64,000 nucleotides of DNA from Goleter apudmare HA4340-LM2 (GTDB lineage: Bacteria; Cyanobacteriota; Cyanobacteriia; Cyanobacteriales; Nostocaceae). The stretch is taken from positions 62,001 to 126,000 of the forward strand of contig JAHHHF010000070.1 in the NCBI GenBank assembly GCA_019359495.1, written 5' to 3'. The position numbers were made by a program, and so were the translations under genes. Shown here one piece after another: positions 34,289-44,676 of this stretch; within the stretch, counting starts at the first letter, position 1, and every line of letters begins with the position of its first letter. Under the pieces are notes generated by a model. It did no database searches. It was not told the DNA's origin and saw only the letters and a program-made list of their open reading frames with translations.

Positions 34289-34795
34289 ATGTCTAGTGCT
34301 GCGGTTAAAACTAGAAGTTTAGGGCGAACAATTTACACTAATGCCTTGTTAATCATGCTTTGGGGGTGTGCGGCATCTAGTTTCAATACCTCTGGTTTGA
34401 CATGGAAGACTTACACTAATTCCCGCTATGGCTTTGAGTTTCCATATCCCAGCAACTGGACTTCGTTACCAGCACCAGACAATGATGATGGAATTGCTGT
34501 TGTATCACCAGAAAAAAGCTCAGTGGAGATTCGCTCCTGGGCAAGTAATCGGCTACCAGCCCCACTCACGAAAAACCAGGATGCAAAAATCACAATAATA
34601 CCCAATTTCCAAACTGATCAGGGAGTGTCTGGAGTGTTAGTTGTGGAAGTAGATCAGCAAGTAAGTTCAATGACACTCACACTAACTCAGGGTCAAATTA
34701 AATACTACTGGCAAGGACGCAGCCAGAGCCAAGAATTTCAAAATTACTACAGTTTGTTTTACTACATTAGCCAGCAGTACCGGATTCCTCGGTAA
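34289..34795 (+). CDS. Predicted lipoprotein
   Basis: About 168 residues from ATG 34289, chosen because AGAAGGG lies 5 bases upstream; the longer frame from 34214 adds no domain. An N-terminal basic region and hydrophobic stretch end in L-W-G-C-A, a lipobox. The mature part begins WKTYTNSRYGFEFPYPSNWTSLP, a PsbP/DUF1795-like opening shared by many exported cyanobacterial proteins, and has a second strand SVEIRSWAS. A membrane-anchored protein of unknown role; a PsbP-like fold is possible. It lies 102 bp before sqdB on the same strand. Confidence 0.75.
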   Translation: MSSAAVKTRSLGRTIYTNALLIMLWGCAASSFNTSGLTWKTYTNSRYGFEFPYPSNWTSLPAPDNDDGIAVVSPEKSSVEIRSWASNRLPAPLTKNQDAKITIIPNFQTDQGVSGVLVVEVDQQVSSMTLTLTQGQIKYYWQGRSQSQEFQNYYSLFYYISQQYRIPR

Positions 34796-34885
34796 GGCGT
34801 TCAATTTTTTGGAATTTGCCAGTCTCTCCCTTTTGATAGTTGAGAGGAGAAGAAATGCTGCATAGATTTAGCTATCAGCGAGTAA

Positions 34886-36049
<1,164 letters not shown>

Positions 36050-36170
36050 AGTCATTTGTCATTGGGTATTTGTCATTTGTGAAGAGTCTAGGGTCAGCCC
36101 CTGCTCTTAATTCAAAATTCAAAATTACAATGCCCGATGCCCCATTCGCCATGCCCTATTCCCCGTATTT

Positions 36171-37292
36171 ATGAGAATTGCCCTATTCACCGAAACCTTT
36201 TTGCCTAAGATTGATGGCATTGTGACGCGCCTACGTTACACCATTGAACATCTACAGCGCAATGACAACCAAGTTTTAGTGATTGCCCCGGATGGTGGCA
36301 TCATTGAATACAAAGGAGCTAAAGTTTATGGTGTCTCTGGTTTTCCGTTACCACTGTATCCAGAGTTAAAAATTGCTCTACCCCGGCCTGCAATTGTTAA
36401 TGTTCTCAAACAATTTCGGCCAGATGTTATTCATGTCGTCAACCCAGCAGTTTTGGGATTATCTGGTATATTTTATAGCAAGATATTTAGAATCCCTCTG
36501 GTGGCATCCTACCATACCCATTTACCCAAGTATCTCCGGCACTATGGATTGCAACCACTAGAAGGTTTGCTATGGGAATTGCTCAAAATCGCTCATAACC
36601 AAGCAGCTTTAAACCTTTGTACCTCCTCAGCTATGATCAAGGAGCTGTCAGTACGCGGTATTAAAAGGCTGTATTTGTGGCAACGAGGAGTAGATACAGA
36701 ATTATTTCACCCGCAACAGGCTAGTGTCGAAATGCGATCGCGGCTATCACAAAATTATCCAGAAAGTTTCTTGCTACTTTACGTCGGGCGTCTTTCTGCT
36801 GAAAAAGAAATTGAGCAAATCAAAGCAATCTTAGAAGCAATTCCGGAGGCGCGGTTAGCATTAGTAGGAGATGGGCCTCATCGCCAGGTACTCAAAAAAC
36901 ATTTTGATGGCACTAACACCCATTTTGTGGGATACCTGACAGGATATGAGCTAGCTTCTGCTTTTGCTAGCGCCGATGCTTTTATCTTTCCTTCTCGTAC
37001 AGAGACATTAGGACTAGTACTGCTGGAAGCAATGGCTGCTGGTTGTCCAGTCGTAGCAGCCTGTTCGGGAGGTATCCCTGATATTGTTACACATGGGGTA
37101 AATGGATATCTTTTTAAAGCCACAGTAGATTTTCAAGAAGCTATAGCTGCTACCATTAGTCTTCTACAACAAAAGCAAAAACGTTATGTGATGCGTCAAA
37201 GTGCCCGCCGAGAAGCCGAAAATTGGGGATGGGCAACTGCTACACAACAGCTACAAAATTATTATCAAAAGGTTATTTCTGCTCATAAATGA
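36171..37292 (+). CDS. sqdX: Sulfoquinovosyltransferase (SQDG synthase)
   Basis: Transfers sulfoquinovose from UDP to diacylglycerol, the last step of sulfolipid synthesis at the membrane. 373 residues of a family 4 GT-B enzyme: MRIALFTETFLPKIDGIVTR at the start, SYHTHLPKYLRHYG acceptor-side segment, LYVGRLSAEKEIE with the donor Arg and Lys, and FPSRTETLGLVLLEAMAAG (E-x7-E). The sequence and its place after sqdB separate it from other family 4 enzymes. The 121-bp spacer between the genes is filled with Nostoc-type repeat text rather than a terminator. Confidence 0.95.
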   Translation: MRIALFTETFLPKIDGIVTRLRYTIEHLQRNDNQVLVIAPDGGIIEYKGAKVYGVSGFPLPLYPELKIALPRPAIVNVLKQFRPDVIHVVNPAVLGLSGIFYSKIFRIPLVASYHTHLPKYLRHYGLQPLEGLLWELLKIAHNQAALNLCTSSAMIKELSVRGIKRLYLWQRGVDTELFHPQQASVEMRSRLSQNYPESFLLLYVGRLSAEKEIEQIKAILEAIPEARLALVGDGPHRQVLKKHFDGTNTHFVGYLTGYELASAFASADAFIFPSRTETLGLVLLEAMAAGCPVVAACSGGIPDIVTHGVNGYLFKATVDFQEAIAATISLLQQKQKRYVMRQSARREAENWGWATATQQLQNYYQKVISAHK

Positions 37293-37622
37293 TCAAAAGC
37301 TGATTAGGTTAGTATAAATTAAGCTTAATTGTTAAAGAGGCAGGAGGACGAAGGCAGGAGGACGAAGGCAGGAGGCAGAAGGGAATCCCCATAAATAAAT
37401 TCAGGGGATTTAACAATGACGCAATATTTCTTGTGCTTCGCATCTTGAAATATATATTAGGACTAGCCGTTTCAAAGAACCAATATCATTATTAGTGAAA
37501 AGTTTTATAATTTTTTACGTTTTTTCACATAGGTATATATAATAACATTCCCCTTGATCTGCAAATGATGACTTTAGCATTAAATAATATATGAAAATAA
37601 AAATTTAAAATTTAAAATTATT
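37293..37622. other. Gap before the cyclase gene, with tandem repeats
   Basis: Three 14-bp units run from 37340 to 37381, GCAGGAGGACGAAG twice and GCAGGAGGCAGAAG once. The right part (37490-37622) is very AT-rich and likely holds the cyaB2 promoter and leader. No gene seen. Confidence 0.6.
37340..37381. repeat. 14-bp tandem repeat, three copies
   Basis: Two identical units and one with two changes, purine-rich on the plus strand. The number of copies is likely variable between strains through slippage. Confidence 0.85.
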
Positions 37623-40217
37623 ATGACACTCCCCAACCCTGGTAGCGTCTTGGCTACGTTAACTGAACTGACTCAAGTTAATCGTACCCACGCCCTACTA
37701 CGTCGTGTGAAAGACCTTTCTGTTAACGAATTCGTCTGCCTACTGGACTTCATTACTGCGGAGTTTCAGCAGTTTCTCAGAGCAATTGAGCTGATCAATA
37801 ATGAAGCTCTAGAAAGTATGCTAGAGAAGGTACTGGAGGCGATTACTCTCAAAATTGGCCAAATTTTGCAAGCAGAACACACAGCGATTTTTTTAGTAGA
37901 TTATGACAAAAATCAGTTATGGTCAAAAGTTCCTCAAGATAATACCCAAAGGTTTTTAGAAATCCGTACTCCAATTACTGTTGGTATCCCTGGACATGTC
38001 GCTAGTACAGGACAATATCTCAACATAGCTGAAACTTCTACCCATCCCCTATTTAGCCCAGAACTAGAAAAACAAATGGGCTATAAGATTCGTAATATTT
38101 TATGTATGCCAGTTGTGAGTAGTAAAAACCAAACTGTAGCGGTAGTGCAGTTGGCAAATAAAGCCGGAAATATTCCTTTTAACTATGATGATGAAGAACG
38201 GTTTCGAGATTTTGCGGCTTCGATTGGAATTATTTTAGAAAGCTGTCAATCTTTCTATGTAGCAGCTCGGAATCAACGGGGTGCAACAGCGCTGTTGCGT
38301 GCAACTCAAACATTAGGGCAAAGTTTAGATTTAGAAGCAACTTTGCAGATAGTGATGGAGCAAGCTCGAATTTTGATGCAAGCAGACCGCAGTACGCTAT
38401 TTTTATATCGTAAAGAAATGGGCGAACTCTGGACGAAGGTTGCAGCTGCGGCAGATGGCACAAATATGATGGAAATCCGCATTCCTTCTAACCGTGGTAT
38501 TGCTGGATATGTTGCTTCAACTGGGGAAGCTGTGAATATTCCCGATGCCTATAGAGACCCACGTTTTGACCCCAGTACAGATAGAAAAACTGGTTATTTA
38601 ACTCGTAATATTTTGTGTTTACCAGTGTTTAATTCTGCCAATGAATTGATTGGTGTGACACAGTTAATTAATAAAAACCAAGGCAGTTTTACTGCCTCTG
38701 ACGAAGAGTTTATGCGAGCTTTTAATATCCAGGCAGGAATTGCCTTGGAAAATGCTCGTTTATTTGAAAATGTCCTCCTAGAAAAACAGTATCAAAAAGA
38801 CATTCTCCAAAGTTTATCAGATGCTGTAATTTCTACAGATATGACAGGTCAGATTGTCACTATTAATGATGCAGCCCTGGAATTACTGGGTTGTCCATTA
38901 GGAGAATCTAATACTAAAAGTAACAAGCATTTGTGGGAACAAAATTTGATTGGTCGGTTGGTTTGGGAGGTTGTGCCTATTGAAAATCTGCAAATGCGCC
39001 TGGAAGATAGTTTAAAAGCTGGGGCTAGACATTATGTGCCAGAGCAAAGTTTAACTGTAGGATTGTATCAATTAGTGAATACAGAATACCGAGCCAGTGA
39101 AACTCTAGACTCAGCACCGACAACTTACAACTCAATTTTGGCAGTACGCGATCGCATTAATCCAAAAGCATTTATTCCTTGGAATCAACCTCTAACACCC
39201 CGGTCGGAATTTTTGAATGCTAGTGAAGTACAACAATTAGACCGCAGCATCAATCTCACCGTCAATCCCCTCACTAACCCAGAAGGAGGAGTCCGGGGTG
39301 GCTTGGTGGTGTTAGAAGATATTAGTCAGGAAAAACGGATGAAAACTACCATGTACCGCTACCTGACACCCCACGTTGCCGAGCAAGTTATGGCTTTGGG
39401 GGAAGATGCTTTAATGGTAGGTGAGCGCAAAGATGTCACCATCTTGTTTTCTGATATTCGGGGCTACACAACACTGACAGAAAATCTGGGTGCGGCGGAG
39501 GTGGTATCGCTGCTCAATCAGTATTTTGAGACGATGGTTGAGGCAGTTTTTAACTACGAAGGCACCTTAGATAAGTTTATTGGTGATGCTTTAATGGCGG
39601 TGTTTGGTGCGCCGTTACCACTCACAGAAAATCATGCTTGGAGGGCGGTACAGGCAGCTTTGGATATGCGCCACAGGCTAGCAGAATTTAACCAACGGCG
39701 AGTTATCCAAGCCCAGCCCCAAATCCATATCGGCATTGGGATTAGTTCTGGAGAGGTAGTTTCAGGTAATATCGGTTCCCGTAAACGCATGGATTACACC
39801 GTCATTGGTGACGGTGTAAATTTAAGTTCCCGCTTAGAAGGTGTGACTAAAGAATATGGTTGTGATATTATTTTAAGTGAATTTACTTATCAACTGTGCA
39901 GCGATCGCATTTGGGTACGTCAGTTAGATAAAATTCGCGTTAAAGGTAAACATCAGGCAGTCAACATCTACGAACTAATTAGCGATCGCACTACTCCCTT
40001 AGATGCCGCTTATCAAGAGTTTTTGTTCTATTACCAAACTGGACGTACTGCTTATTTATCAGGTAGATTTTCACAAGCGATCGCCTGTTTTGAGACTGCA
40101 AAACAGATCCGACCCACAGACCAAGCTGTGAATATTCACCTAGAACGTGCCCATAATTACCTAGAGACACCACCTCCAGATTCCTGGAATGGTGTCTGGA
40201 CAATGATTACTAAGTAA
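37623..40217 (+). CDS. cyaB2: Class III adenylate cyclase, GAF-GAF-PAS-CHD (CyaB2 type)
   Basis: Makes cAMP, itself sensed by the GAF domains in the known Anabaena enzymes CyaB1/CyaB2. 864 residues: GAF-A (about 60-205), GAF-B (about 240-390, with SLDLEATLQIVMEQARILM), PAS (about 400-470, DAVISTDMTGQIVTINDAA), and the cyclase domain (about 590-790). Metal Asp residues are D611 (LFSDIRGYT) and D655 (IGDALMAVFG); the adenine Lys is in LDKFIGD, and the paired Asp/Thr region is MDYTVIGDG; N-x-x-x-R is in GVNLSSRLE. A short TPR-like tail ends it. Sequence and neighbours (purC, omp85) fit CyaB2 rather than CyaB1, though I judge this from memory. The cyclase domain looks fully active. Confidence 0.92.
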   Translation: MTLPNPGSVLATLTELTQVNRTHALLRRVKDLSVNEFVCLLDFITAEFQQFLRAIELINNEALESMLEKVLEAITLKIGQILQAEHTAIFLVDYDKNQLWSKVPQDNTQRFLEIRTPITVGIPGHVASTGQYLNIAETSTHPLFSPELEKQMGYKIRNILCMPVVSSKNQTVAVVQLANKAGNIPFNYDDEERFRDFAASIGIILESCQSFYVAARNQRGATALLRATQTLGQSLDLEATLQIVMEQARILMQADRSTLFLYRKEMGELWTKVAAAADGTNMMEIRIPSNRGIAGYVASTGEAVNIPDAYRDPRFDPSTDRKTGYLTRNILCLPVFNSANELIGVTQLINKNQGSFTASDEEFMRAFNIQAGIALENARLFENVLLEKQYQKDILQSLSDAVISTDMTGQIVTINDAALELLGCPLGESNTKSNKHLWEQNLIGRLVWEVVPIENLQMRLEDSLKAGARHYVPEQSLTVGLYQLVNTEYRASETLDSAPTTYNSILAVRDRINPKAFIPWNQPLTPRSEFLNASEVQQLDRSINLTVNPLTNPEGGVRGGLVVLEDISQEKRMKTTMYRYLTPHVAEQVMALGEDALMVGERKDVTILFSDIRGYTTLTENLGAAEVVSLLNQYFETMVEAVFNYEGTLDKFIGDALMAVFGAPLPLTENHAWRAVQAALDMRHRLAEFNQRRVIQAQPQIHIGIGISSGEVVSGNIGSRKRMDYTVIGDGVNLSSRLEGVTKEYGCDIILSEFTYQLCSDRIWVRQLDKIRVKGKHQAVNIYELISDRTTPLDAAYQEFLFYYQTGRTAYLSGRFSQAIACFETAKQIRPTDQAVNIHLERAHNYLETPPPDSWNGVWTMITK

Positions 40218-40265
40218 TTAGCGCTCAAAATTGTAAATTTTGACCTTGGGCTATTGACTCACCTT

Positions 40266-40526
40266 TCAATCTTCAGTCTGATCCTGGTCGCTATTAAAGG
40301 GGTCTTCCCCAATCCTGAGTTGTTTTTTTGTCTGTTTTAAATGTTTCCAAAGGGCCTTGATTTGCTCATAAGCCTCATCAGGTGGTAATTTACCGCCTGT
40401 TTCTAAGTTGCAAATGTAACTAACTCGCTGGGCAAATTCCTGTAGATTTGCATTAAACACCAAGTTTTCTGGCTTGACTTGACCATAATAGCGACCACGA
40501 GGATAGAGGAAATCATCTTTGTTCAC
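40266..40526 (-). CDS. Conserved small cyanobacterial protein, function unknown
   Basis: 86 residues. The start is conserved-looking (DDFLYPRGRYYGQVKPENLVFNANLQEF), followed by RVSYICNLETGGKLPPDEAYEQIKALWKHLKQ and an acidic tail. No catalytic motif, membrane segment or signal peptide. It reads like a compact helical cytoplasmic protein, and I recall near-identical ones in other Nostocales. It is convergent with cyaB2, 48 bp away. No function can be assigned. Confidence 0.75.
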   Translation of the reverse strand: MNKDDFLYPRGRYYGQVKPENLVFNANLQEFAQRVSYICNLETGGKLPPDEAYEQIKALWKHLKQTKKQLRIGEDPFNSDQDQTED

Positions 40527-40734
40527 TATAATATTCTCTCCATATATTCAACTCCCCCCGCCTTGAGATACGAAGCTGAACCACTAGTACCCCTGAGTTT
40601 TTTGTCAAATTGAGCACAATCAAATCACTTCCACCATCTTAACGGTAGGCTTTTGGGTAATTTGCAAGTCCCAAATTTAACAAAATATCATTAGCTTCAA
40701 AATCTTTAGAACAACAAGCCTTGCAGATACTGTC

Positions 40735-40751
40735 CATGCCAAATTGGCATG
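40735..40751. promoter_or_regulatory. Perfect palindrome CATGCCAAATTGGCATG
   Basis: 8-bp arms around a single A. It could be an operator or a small hairpin. It lies 380 bp before purC and 210 bp behind the small minus-strand gene start at 40526, so it could serve either. Confidence 0.4.
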
Positions 40752-40814
40752 ATGAATTGGCTTGGCTGTGTCTAAGTTACTAATTCACCTTAATATTATT
40801 CGATCATTTATAAA

Positions 40815-40928
40815 ATGCGGATTGTGATTGAATTTAACTGAAACTCTAGCCGCAATGCATTAGAATATACTCTTTCAGGTGCTGCTAAGGCTTTGCAGCA
40901 AGGGGAAACAATTTTAATTAGCTTGTGA
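40815..40928 (+). pseudogene. Possible decayed short gene with in-frame TGA
   Basis: From ATG 40815 a frame reads MRIVIEFN, TGA, then NSSRNALEYTLSGAAKALQQ, GETILISL and TGA at 40926. The part after the first stop looks like real protein, with an amphipathic helix and strand. Family not recognised. Either a broken gene or a chance frame. Confidence 0.35.
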
Positions 40929-41116
40929 AAAAATACTCTTTTATTGAAATTATATCATGTATCATAGCTAATTTTCCTTGGACTGTTGCTAGCTAGGGCT
41001 TCCCGCCACTGCTCTCAGTTTGTTGACTAATGGCTAATCACTAATAACTAAAGATAAAATGGTTTAGCCTCAAAAGACCAAAGCTGCTCAACAACTATAA
41101 AACCGTACCTCCTGCC

Positions 41117-41854
41117 ATGTCTGTTCATTCCAAGCTATATGAAGGCAAAGCGAAAATCCTCTACGCCACGGACGATCCTGGAATCTTGTTGGCTGATTTT
41201 AAAGACGATGCCACTGCCTTTAATGCTCAAAAACGCGGCAGCATCTTAGGTAAGGGAAATATAAACTGTAGTATTTCTAGCAAACTGTTTCAACAGCTAG
41301 AGGCACATGGCATCAAAACTCACTTCATTGACAGCCCTGCTCCAAATCAAATGCGAGTGAAGGCGGTAAAAATTTTGCCATTAGAGGTAGTTGTGAGAAA
41401 TATTGCCGCCGGTAGTTTGTGCCAGCAAACGGGCTTGCCACTGGGTACAGTTCTCAAACAACCTTTGGTAGAGTTTTATTACAAAAATGATCAATTAGGA
41501 GATCCACTGTTGACACGCGATCGCCTCTACCTGATGGAACTAGCAACTCCGGAACAAGTTGACATAATTACCCATCTTGCATTGCAAATCAATGAGTTTC
41601 TCATTCACTTTTGGCAGAAGTGCGGTATTACCCTAGTGGATTTCAAACTAGAATTTGGCTTGGACTCTGAACAACAAGTTTTACTAGCCGATGAAATTAG
41701 CCCCGACACCTGTCGTTTGTGGGATGCAGCAGAAAATGACTCTAACCGCCGGGTGCTGGACAAAGACCGCTTCCGTCGAGATTTAGGGAATGTAGAGGAT
41801 GCCTACCAGGAGGTTTTACAAAGAGTACTACAAGCGGTAGAAAGTAAAAATTAA
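41117..41854 (+). CDS. purC: SAICAR synthase
   Basis: ATP-dependent ligase joining CAIR and aspartate in purine synthesis, cytoplasmic. 245 residues, the normal bacterial single-domain length. LYEGKAKILY near the N-terminus is the ATP loop; DFKDDATAFNAQKR, VRNIAAGSLCQ and LVDFKLEFG are conserved; LLADEISPDTCRLWD holds the metal-binding Asp/Glu. Single gene in the same direction as omp85, which starts 147 bp downstream. Confidence 0.98.
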   Translation: MSVHSKLYEGKAKILYATDDPGILLADFKDDATAFNAQKRGSILGKGNINCSISSKLFQQLEAHGIKTHFIDSPAPNQMRVKAVKILPLEVVVRNIAAGSLCQQTGLPLGTVLKQPLVEFYYKNDQLGDPLLTRDRLYLMELATPEQVDIITHLALQINEFLIHFWQKCGITLVDFKLEFGLDSEQQVLLADEISPDTCRLWDAAENDSNRRVLDKDRFRRDLGNVEDAYQEVLQRVLQAVESKN

Positions 41855-42001
41855 ATTAAAAAGGACTGAGGACTGGGTAATAGAGATGGAATTATTCTCA
41901 ATACCCAGTTTTCCAGAAAAAAGTAAACTCTTTTTTACTTTGACATTTAGTGCATGATTGCCTTGTGACGGTGTGTGGACGTGAAGAGGAATATAAAGAA
42001 T

Positions 42002-44200
42002 ATGCGTTTATCTCCCCTATTGGTGGCAGCAGTAGCAGTTGCAACCCCCTTAAATGGTTCGCTGAGTGCTAATGCACAAACTGCGAACAGTTCAAATCAG
42101 ACAGCAGCAGTTTTCCCATCGGCGACAACTCAACCGCCGGAACAGGAAATTAATGATAATAATTGGCATGAAAAGCTCAAAAGTCTCTCTAATTCAACAG
42201 GGGCTAAGTTACTAGTTGGGCTAAAATCCCCAACGATCGCCACATTCTCAAACCAACCAACAACAGCGACAATCCCAAAAATTGCCCAAACTCCCCCAGT
42301 AACCCCTACTCCCCCAACAGGGGAACCTGTATTACCCACAACTCCTGAAACGACACCAGAAACCAGTGAACCCCGTGTATTAGTATCAGAAGTATTAGTC
42401 AGACCAGAAACGGGGCAACTGACGCCAGCACTAGAAGAGGAAGTATACAGAGTAATTCGTACTCAACCAGGCAGGACAACCACCCGATCGCAACTCCAAG
42501 AAGATATCAACGCTATATTTGGCACTGGCTTCTTTTCCAATGTTCAAGCTGTACCAGAAGATACTCCTCTGGGCGTGCGCGTGAGTTTTGTCGTCCAGCC
42601 CAACCCCATCTTAACCAGGGTAGAAATAGACGCCAATCCTGGTACTGGTGTAACCTCCGTATTGCCTCCCAACACCACAGATGAAGTCTTCCGCGAGCAA
42701 TATGGCAGTATTCTGAACTTACGTAATCTGCAAGAAGGCATCAAGCAATTAACCAAGCGCTATCAAGACCAAGGTTACGTACTGGCTAATGTGATTGGGT
42801 CGCCCAAAGTATCGCAAACCGGAGTCGTCACCCTGCAAATCGCCGAAGGGGTAGTAGAAGACATTAGAGTCCGGTTTCGCAACAAAGAAGGTCAAGAAAC
42901 AGACGAAAAAGGACAACCAATCCGGGGGCGGACAAAAGACTATATCATCCAACGAGAATTGCAATTGAAGCCAGGGCAAGTATTCAACCGTAACGTTGTC
43001 CAAAGAGACCTCCAGCGAGTATTTGGACTAGGCTTGTTTGAAGATGTGAACGTCTCCCTTGACCCTGGTACTGACCCCAGCAAAGTGAATGTAGTAGTGA
43101 ATGTAGCTGAACGCAGCACCGGGTCTATTGCTGCTGGTGCAGGGATTAGTTCTGCCAGTGGGTTATTTGGTACCGTTAGCTATCAGCAGCAAAACTTGGG
43201 TGGTCGCAACCAAAAATTAGGGGCTGAACTCCAGGTGGGAGAACGGGAACTACTGTTTGACCTCCGCTTTACAGATCCTTGGATTGGTGGAGACCCTTAC
43301 CGCACATCCTACACCGCCAATTTGTTCCGCCGCCGCTCAATTTCGTTGATTTTTGATGGCAGCGATCAAAATATTGAGACTTTTGCACCAGACGCTACCT
43401 CAGGCGATCGCCCCCGGATTGTGCGTTTAGGTGGTGGTATTACCTTTACCCGTCCTCTGTCAGCTAATCCCTATGCCAGTTCAGAATGGACAGCTTCGGC
43501 TGGCTTGCAGTATCAACGGGTTTCTGCCCGCGATGCTGATGGCAATGCCCGTACTCAAGGAACTGTCTTTGAGAATGGTCAACCTACAGAACTAATTCCC
43601 CTAACCCAATCGGGCACAGGTGATGACGATTTGGTACTATTGCAACTTGGGGCACAGCGCGATCTCCGTAATAACCCCTTGCAACCAACCAGTGGTTCTT
43701 TCCTGCGTTTCGGAGTCGATCAGTCAGTACCTATAGGCTCAGGTAACATTTTTCTCACCAGATTACGAGGTAGCTACAGCCAATACATCCCTGTAAGTTT
43801 AATCAGCCTGAGCAAAGGGCCACAAACTTTGGCTTTTAACCTCCAAGGCGGAACTGTCTTAGGTGACTTACCCCCCTACGAAGCTTTTACCATCGGTGGT
43901 AGCAACTCCGTCCGTGGTTATGAAGAAGGCACATTAAGTAGTGGACGCAGTTATGTACAAGCATCCGTTGAATATCGCTTCCCAGTCTTCTCAGTAGTTA
44001 GCGGCGCATTATTTTTTGATTATGGCAGTGACCTCGGAACTACTACCAGGGCAGCTGAGGTTCTGAACAAAAACGGCACTGGCTTCGGCTATGGTCTTGG
44101 TGTGCGTGTGCAATCACCACTGGGGCCAATTCGCATTGACTACGGTATCAATGACGATGGTGATAGTCGGATTAACTTTGGGATTGGTGAGAGGTTTTAA
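42002..44200 (+). CDS. Omp85/BamA-type outer-membrane assembly protein
   Basis: Inserts beta-barrel proteins into the outer membrane; homologue of chloroplast Toc75. About 732 residues from ATG 42002 (MRLSPLLVAAVAVATPL, signal peptide); GTG 41975 is in frame but AGAGGA at 41985-41990 serves the ATG. A Pro/Thr-rich linker (about 30-125) is followed by three POTRA domains (about 125-400, with VSEVLVRPETGQL, VVEDIRVRFRNK and GLGLFEDVNVSLDPG), the three-POTRA form typical of cyanobacteria, then a 16-strand barrel with GGSNSVRGYEEG (the V-R-G-[YF] lid-loop motif) and a C-terminal aromatic residue. It precedes the lpx genes, matching the order known in Anabaena. Confidence 0.96.
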   Translation: MRLSPLLVAAVAVATPLNGSLSANAQTANSSNQTAAVFPSATTQPPEQEINDNNWHEKLKSLSNSTGAKLLVGLKSPTIATFSNQPTTATIPKIAQTPPVTPTPPTGEPVLPTTPETTPETSEPRVLVSEVLVRPETGQLTPALEEEVYRVIRTQPGRTTTRSQLQEDINAIFGTGFFSNVQAVPEDTPLGVRVSFVVQPNPILTRVEIDANPGTGVTSVLPPNTTDEVFREQYGSILNLRNLQEGIKQLTKRYQDQGYVLANVIGSPKVSQTGVVTLQIAEGVVEDIRVRFRNKEGQETDEKGQPIRGRTKDYIIQRELQLKPGQVFNRNVVQRDLQRVFGLGLFEDVNVSLDPGTDPSKVNVVVNVAERSTGSIAAGAGISSASGLFGTVSYQQQNLGGRNQKLGAELQVGERELLFDLRFTDPWIGGDPYRTSYTANLFRRRSISLIFDGSDQNIETFAPDATSGDRPRIVRLGGGITFTRPLSANPYASSEWTASAGLQYQRVSARDADGNARTQGTVFENGQPTELIPLTQSGTGDDDLVLLQLGAQRDLRNNPLQPTSGSFLRFGVDQSVPIGSGNIFLTRLRGSYSQYIPVSLISLSKGPQTLAFNLQGGTVLGDLPPYEAFTIGGSNSVRGYEEGTLSSGRSYVQASVEYRFPVFSVVSGALFFDYGSDLGTTTRAAEVLNKNGTGFGYGLGVRVQSPLGPIRIDYGINDDGDSRINFGIGERF

Positions 44201-44676
44201 GTGGGGCATTGGGGCTTGTACCAAAAAACCAATGCAAAATCCGTCTTGAAAAGTTGAGCCACTGCGGTGAGGCAGTGTGGTCTTGGGGAGCCAGTCCGTT
44301 GCTTTGGTTCCCAAAGTTGTAGGAACTGGCGTAGTTTCCCCCATGAACAACTGCCGTTAGTGTTAGCGACGTTAGGAGCGTCACCCTGAAAGGGTCTTGG
44401 CTCGTAGCTAAGATGAGCAAGTGGCTGTCCTCGACACGCTATACGTAGCCTGCTTCTCAGCAGGAGTAGGCAAAATCCAAAATCTAAAATTGGCACAGTC
44501 AAAGGTGATTCACTCTGCACCCTGCACCTATCTGTTTCCCCATGATCTTGCCAATTTTTACTTTTACCTCAATACTGTTCAAATAAAAGAATTAGTAACA
44601 TTTGTCCAGGCAGTCCTGGGATTTTGCCAAATCTAAGCATGGACAATATATACCCGAACATATTGACTTTTTGCCT
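44201..44676. repeat. Gap of repeat-like sequence between omp85 and lpxC
   Basis: About 476 bp with several pieces of Nostoc-type intergenic repeats: AGGCAGTGTGGTCTTGGGG near 44270, TTTCCCCCATGAACAACTGC near 44334, and GCTATACGTAGCCTGCTTCTC near 44440. Short frames in it are byproducts. The lpxC promoter must be in its right part. Confidence 0.6.

Larger units (their letters stand above)
40527..41116. other. 590-bp gap before purC
   Basis: No intact gene. It holds a 17-bp perfect palindrome (40735-40751), a short protein-like frame broken by TGA (40815-40928), and AT-rich sequence. No purine riboswitch-like fold could be recognised by eye before purC. Confidence 0.55.

Noticed and set aside
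37340-37381. Tandem repeats considered as a CRISPR array
   Set aside because: Units are 14 bp, directly adjacent and without spacers, and there are no cas genes in the window.
44602-44676. N-terminal extension of LpxC
   Set aside because: The extra 25 residues are unlike any LpxC, and the normal start is given by ATG 44677.
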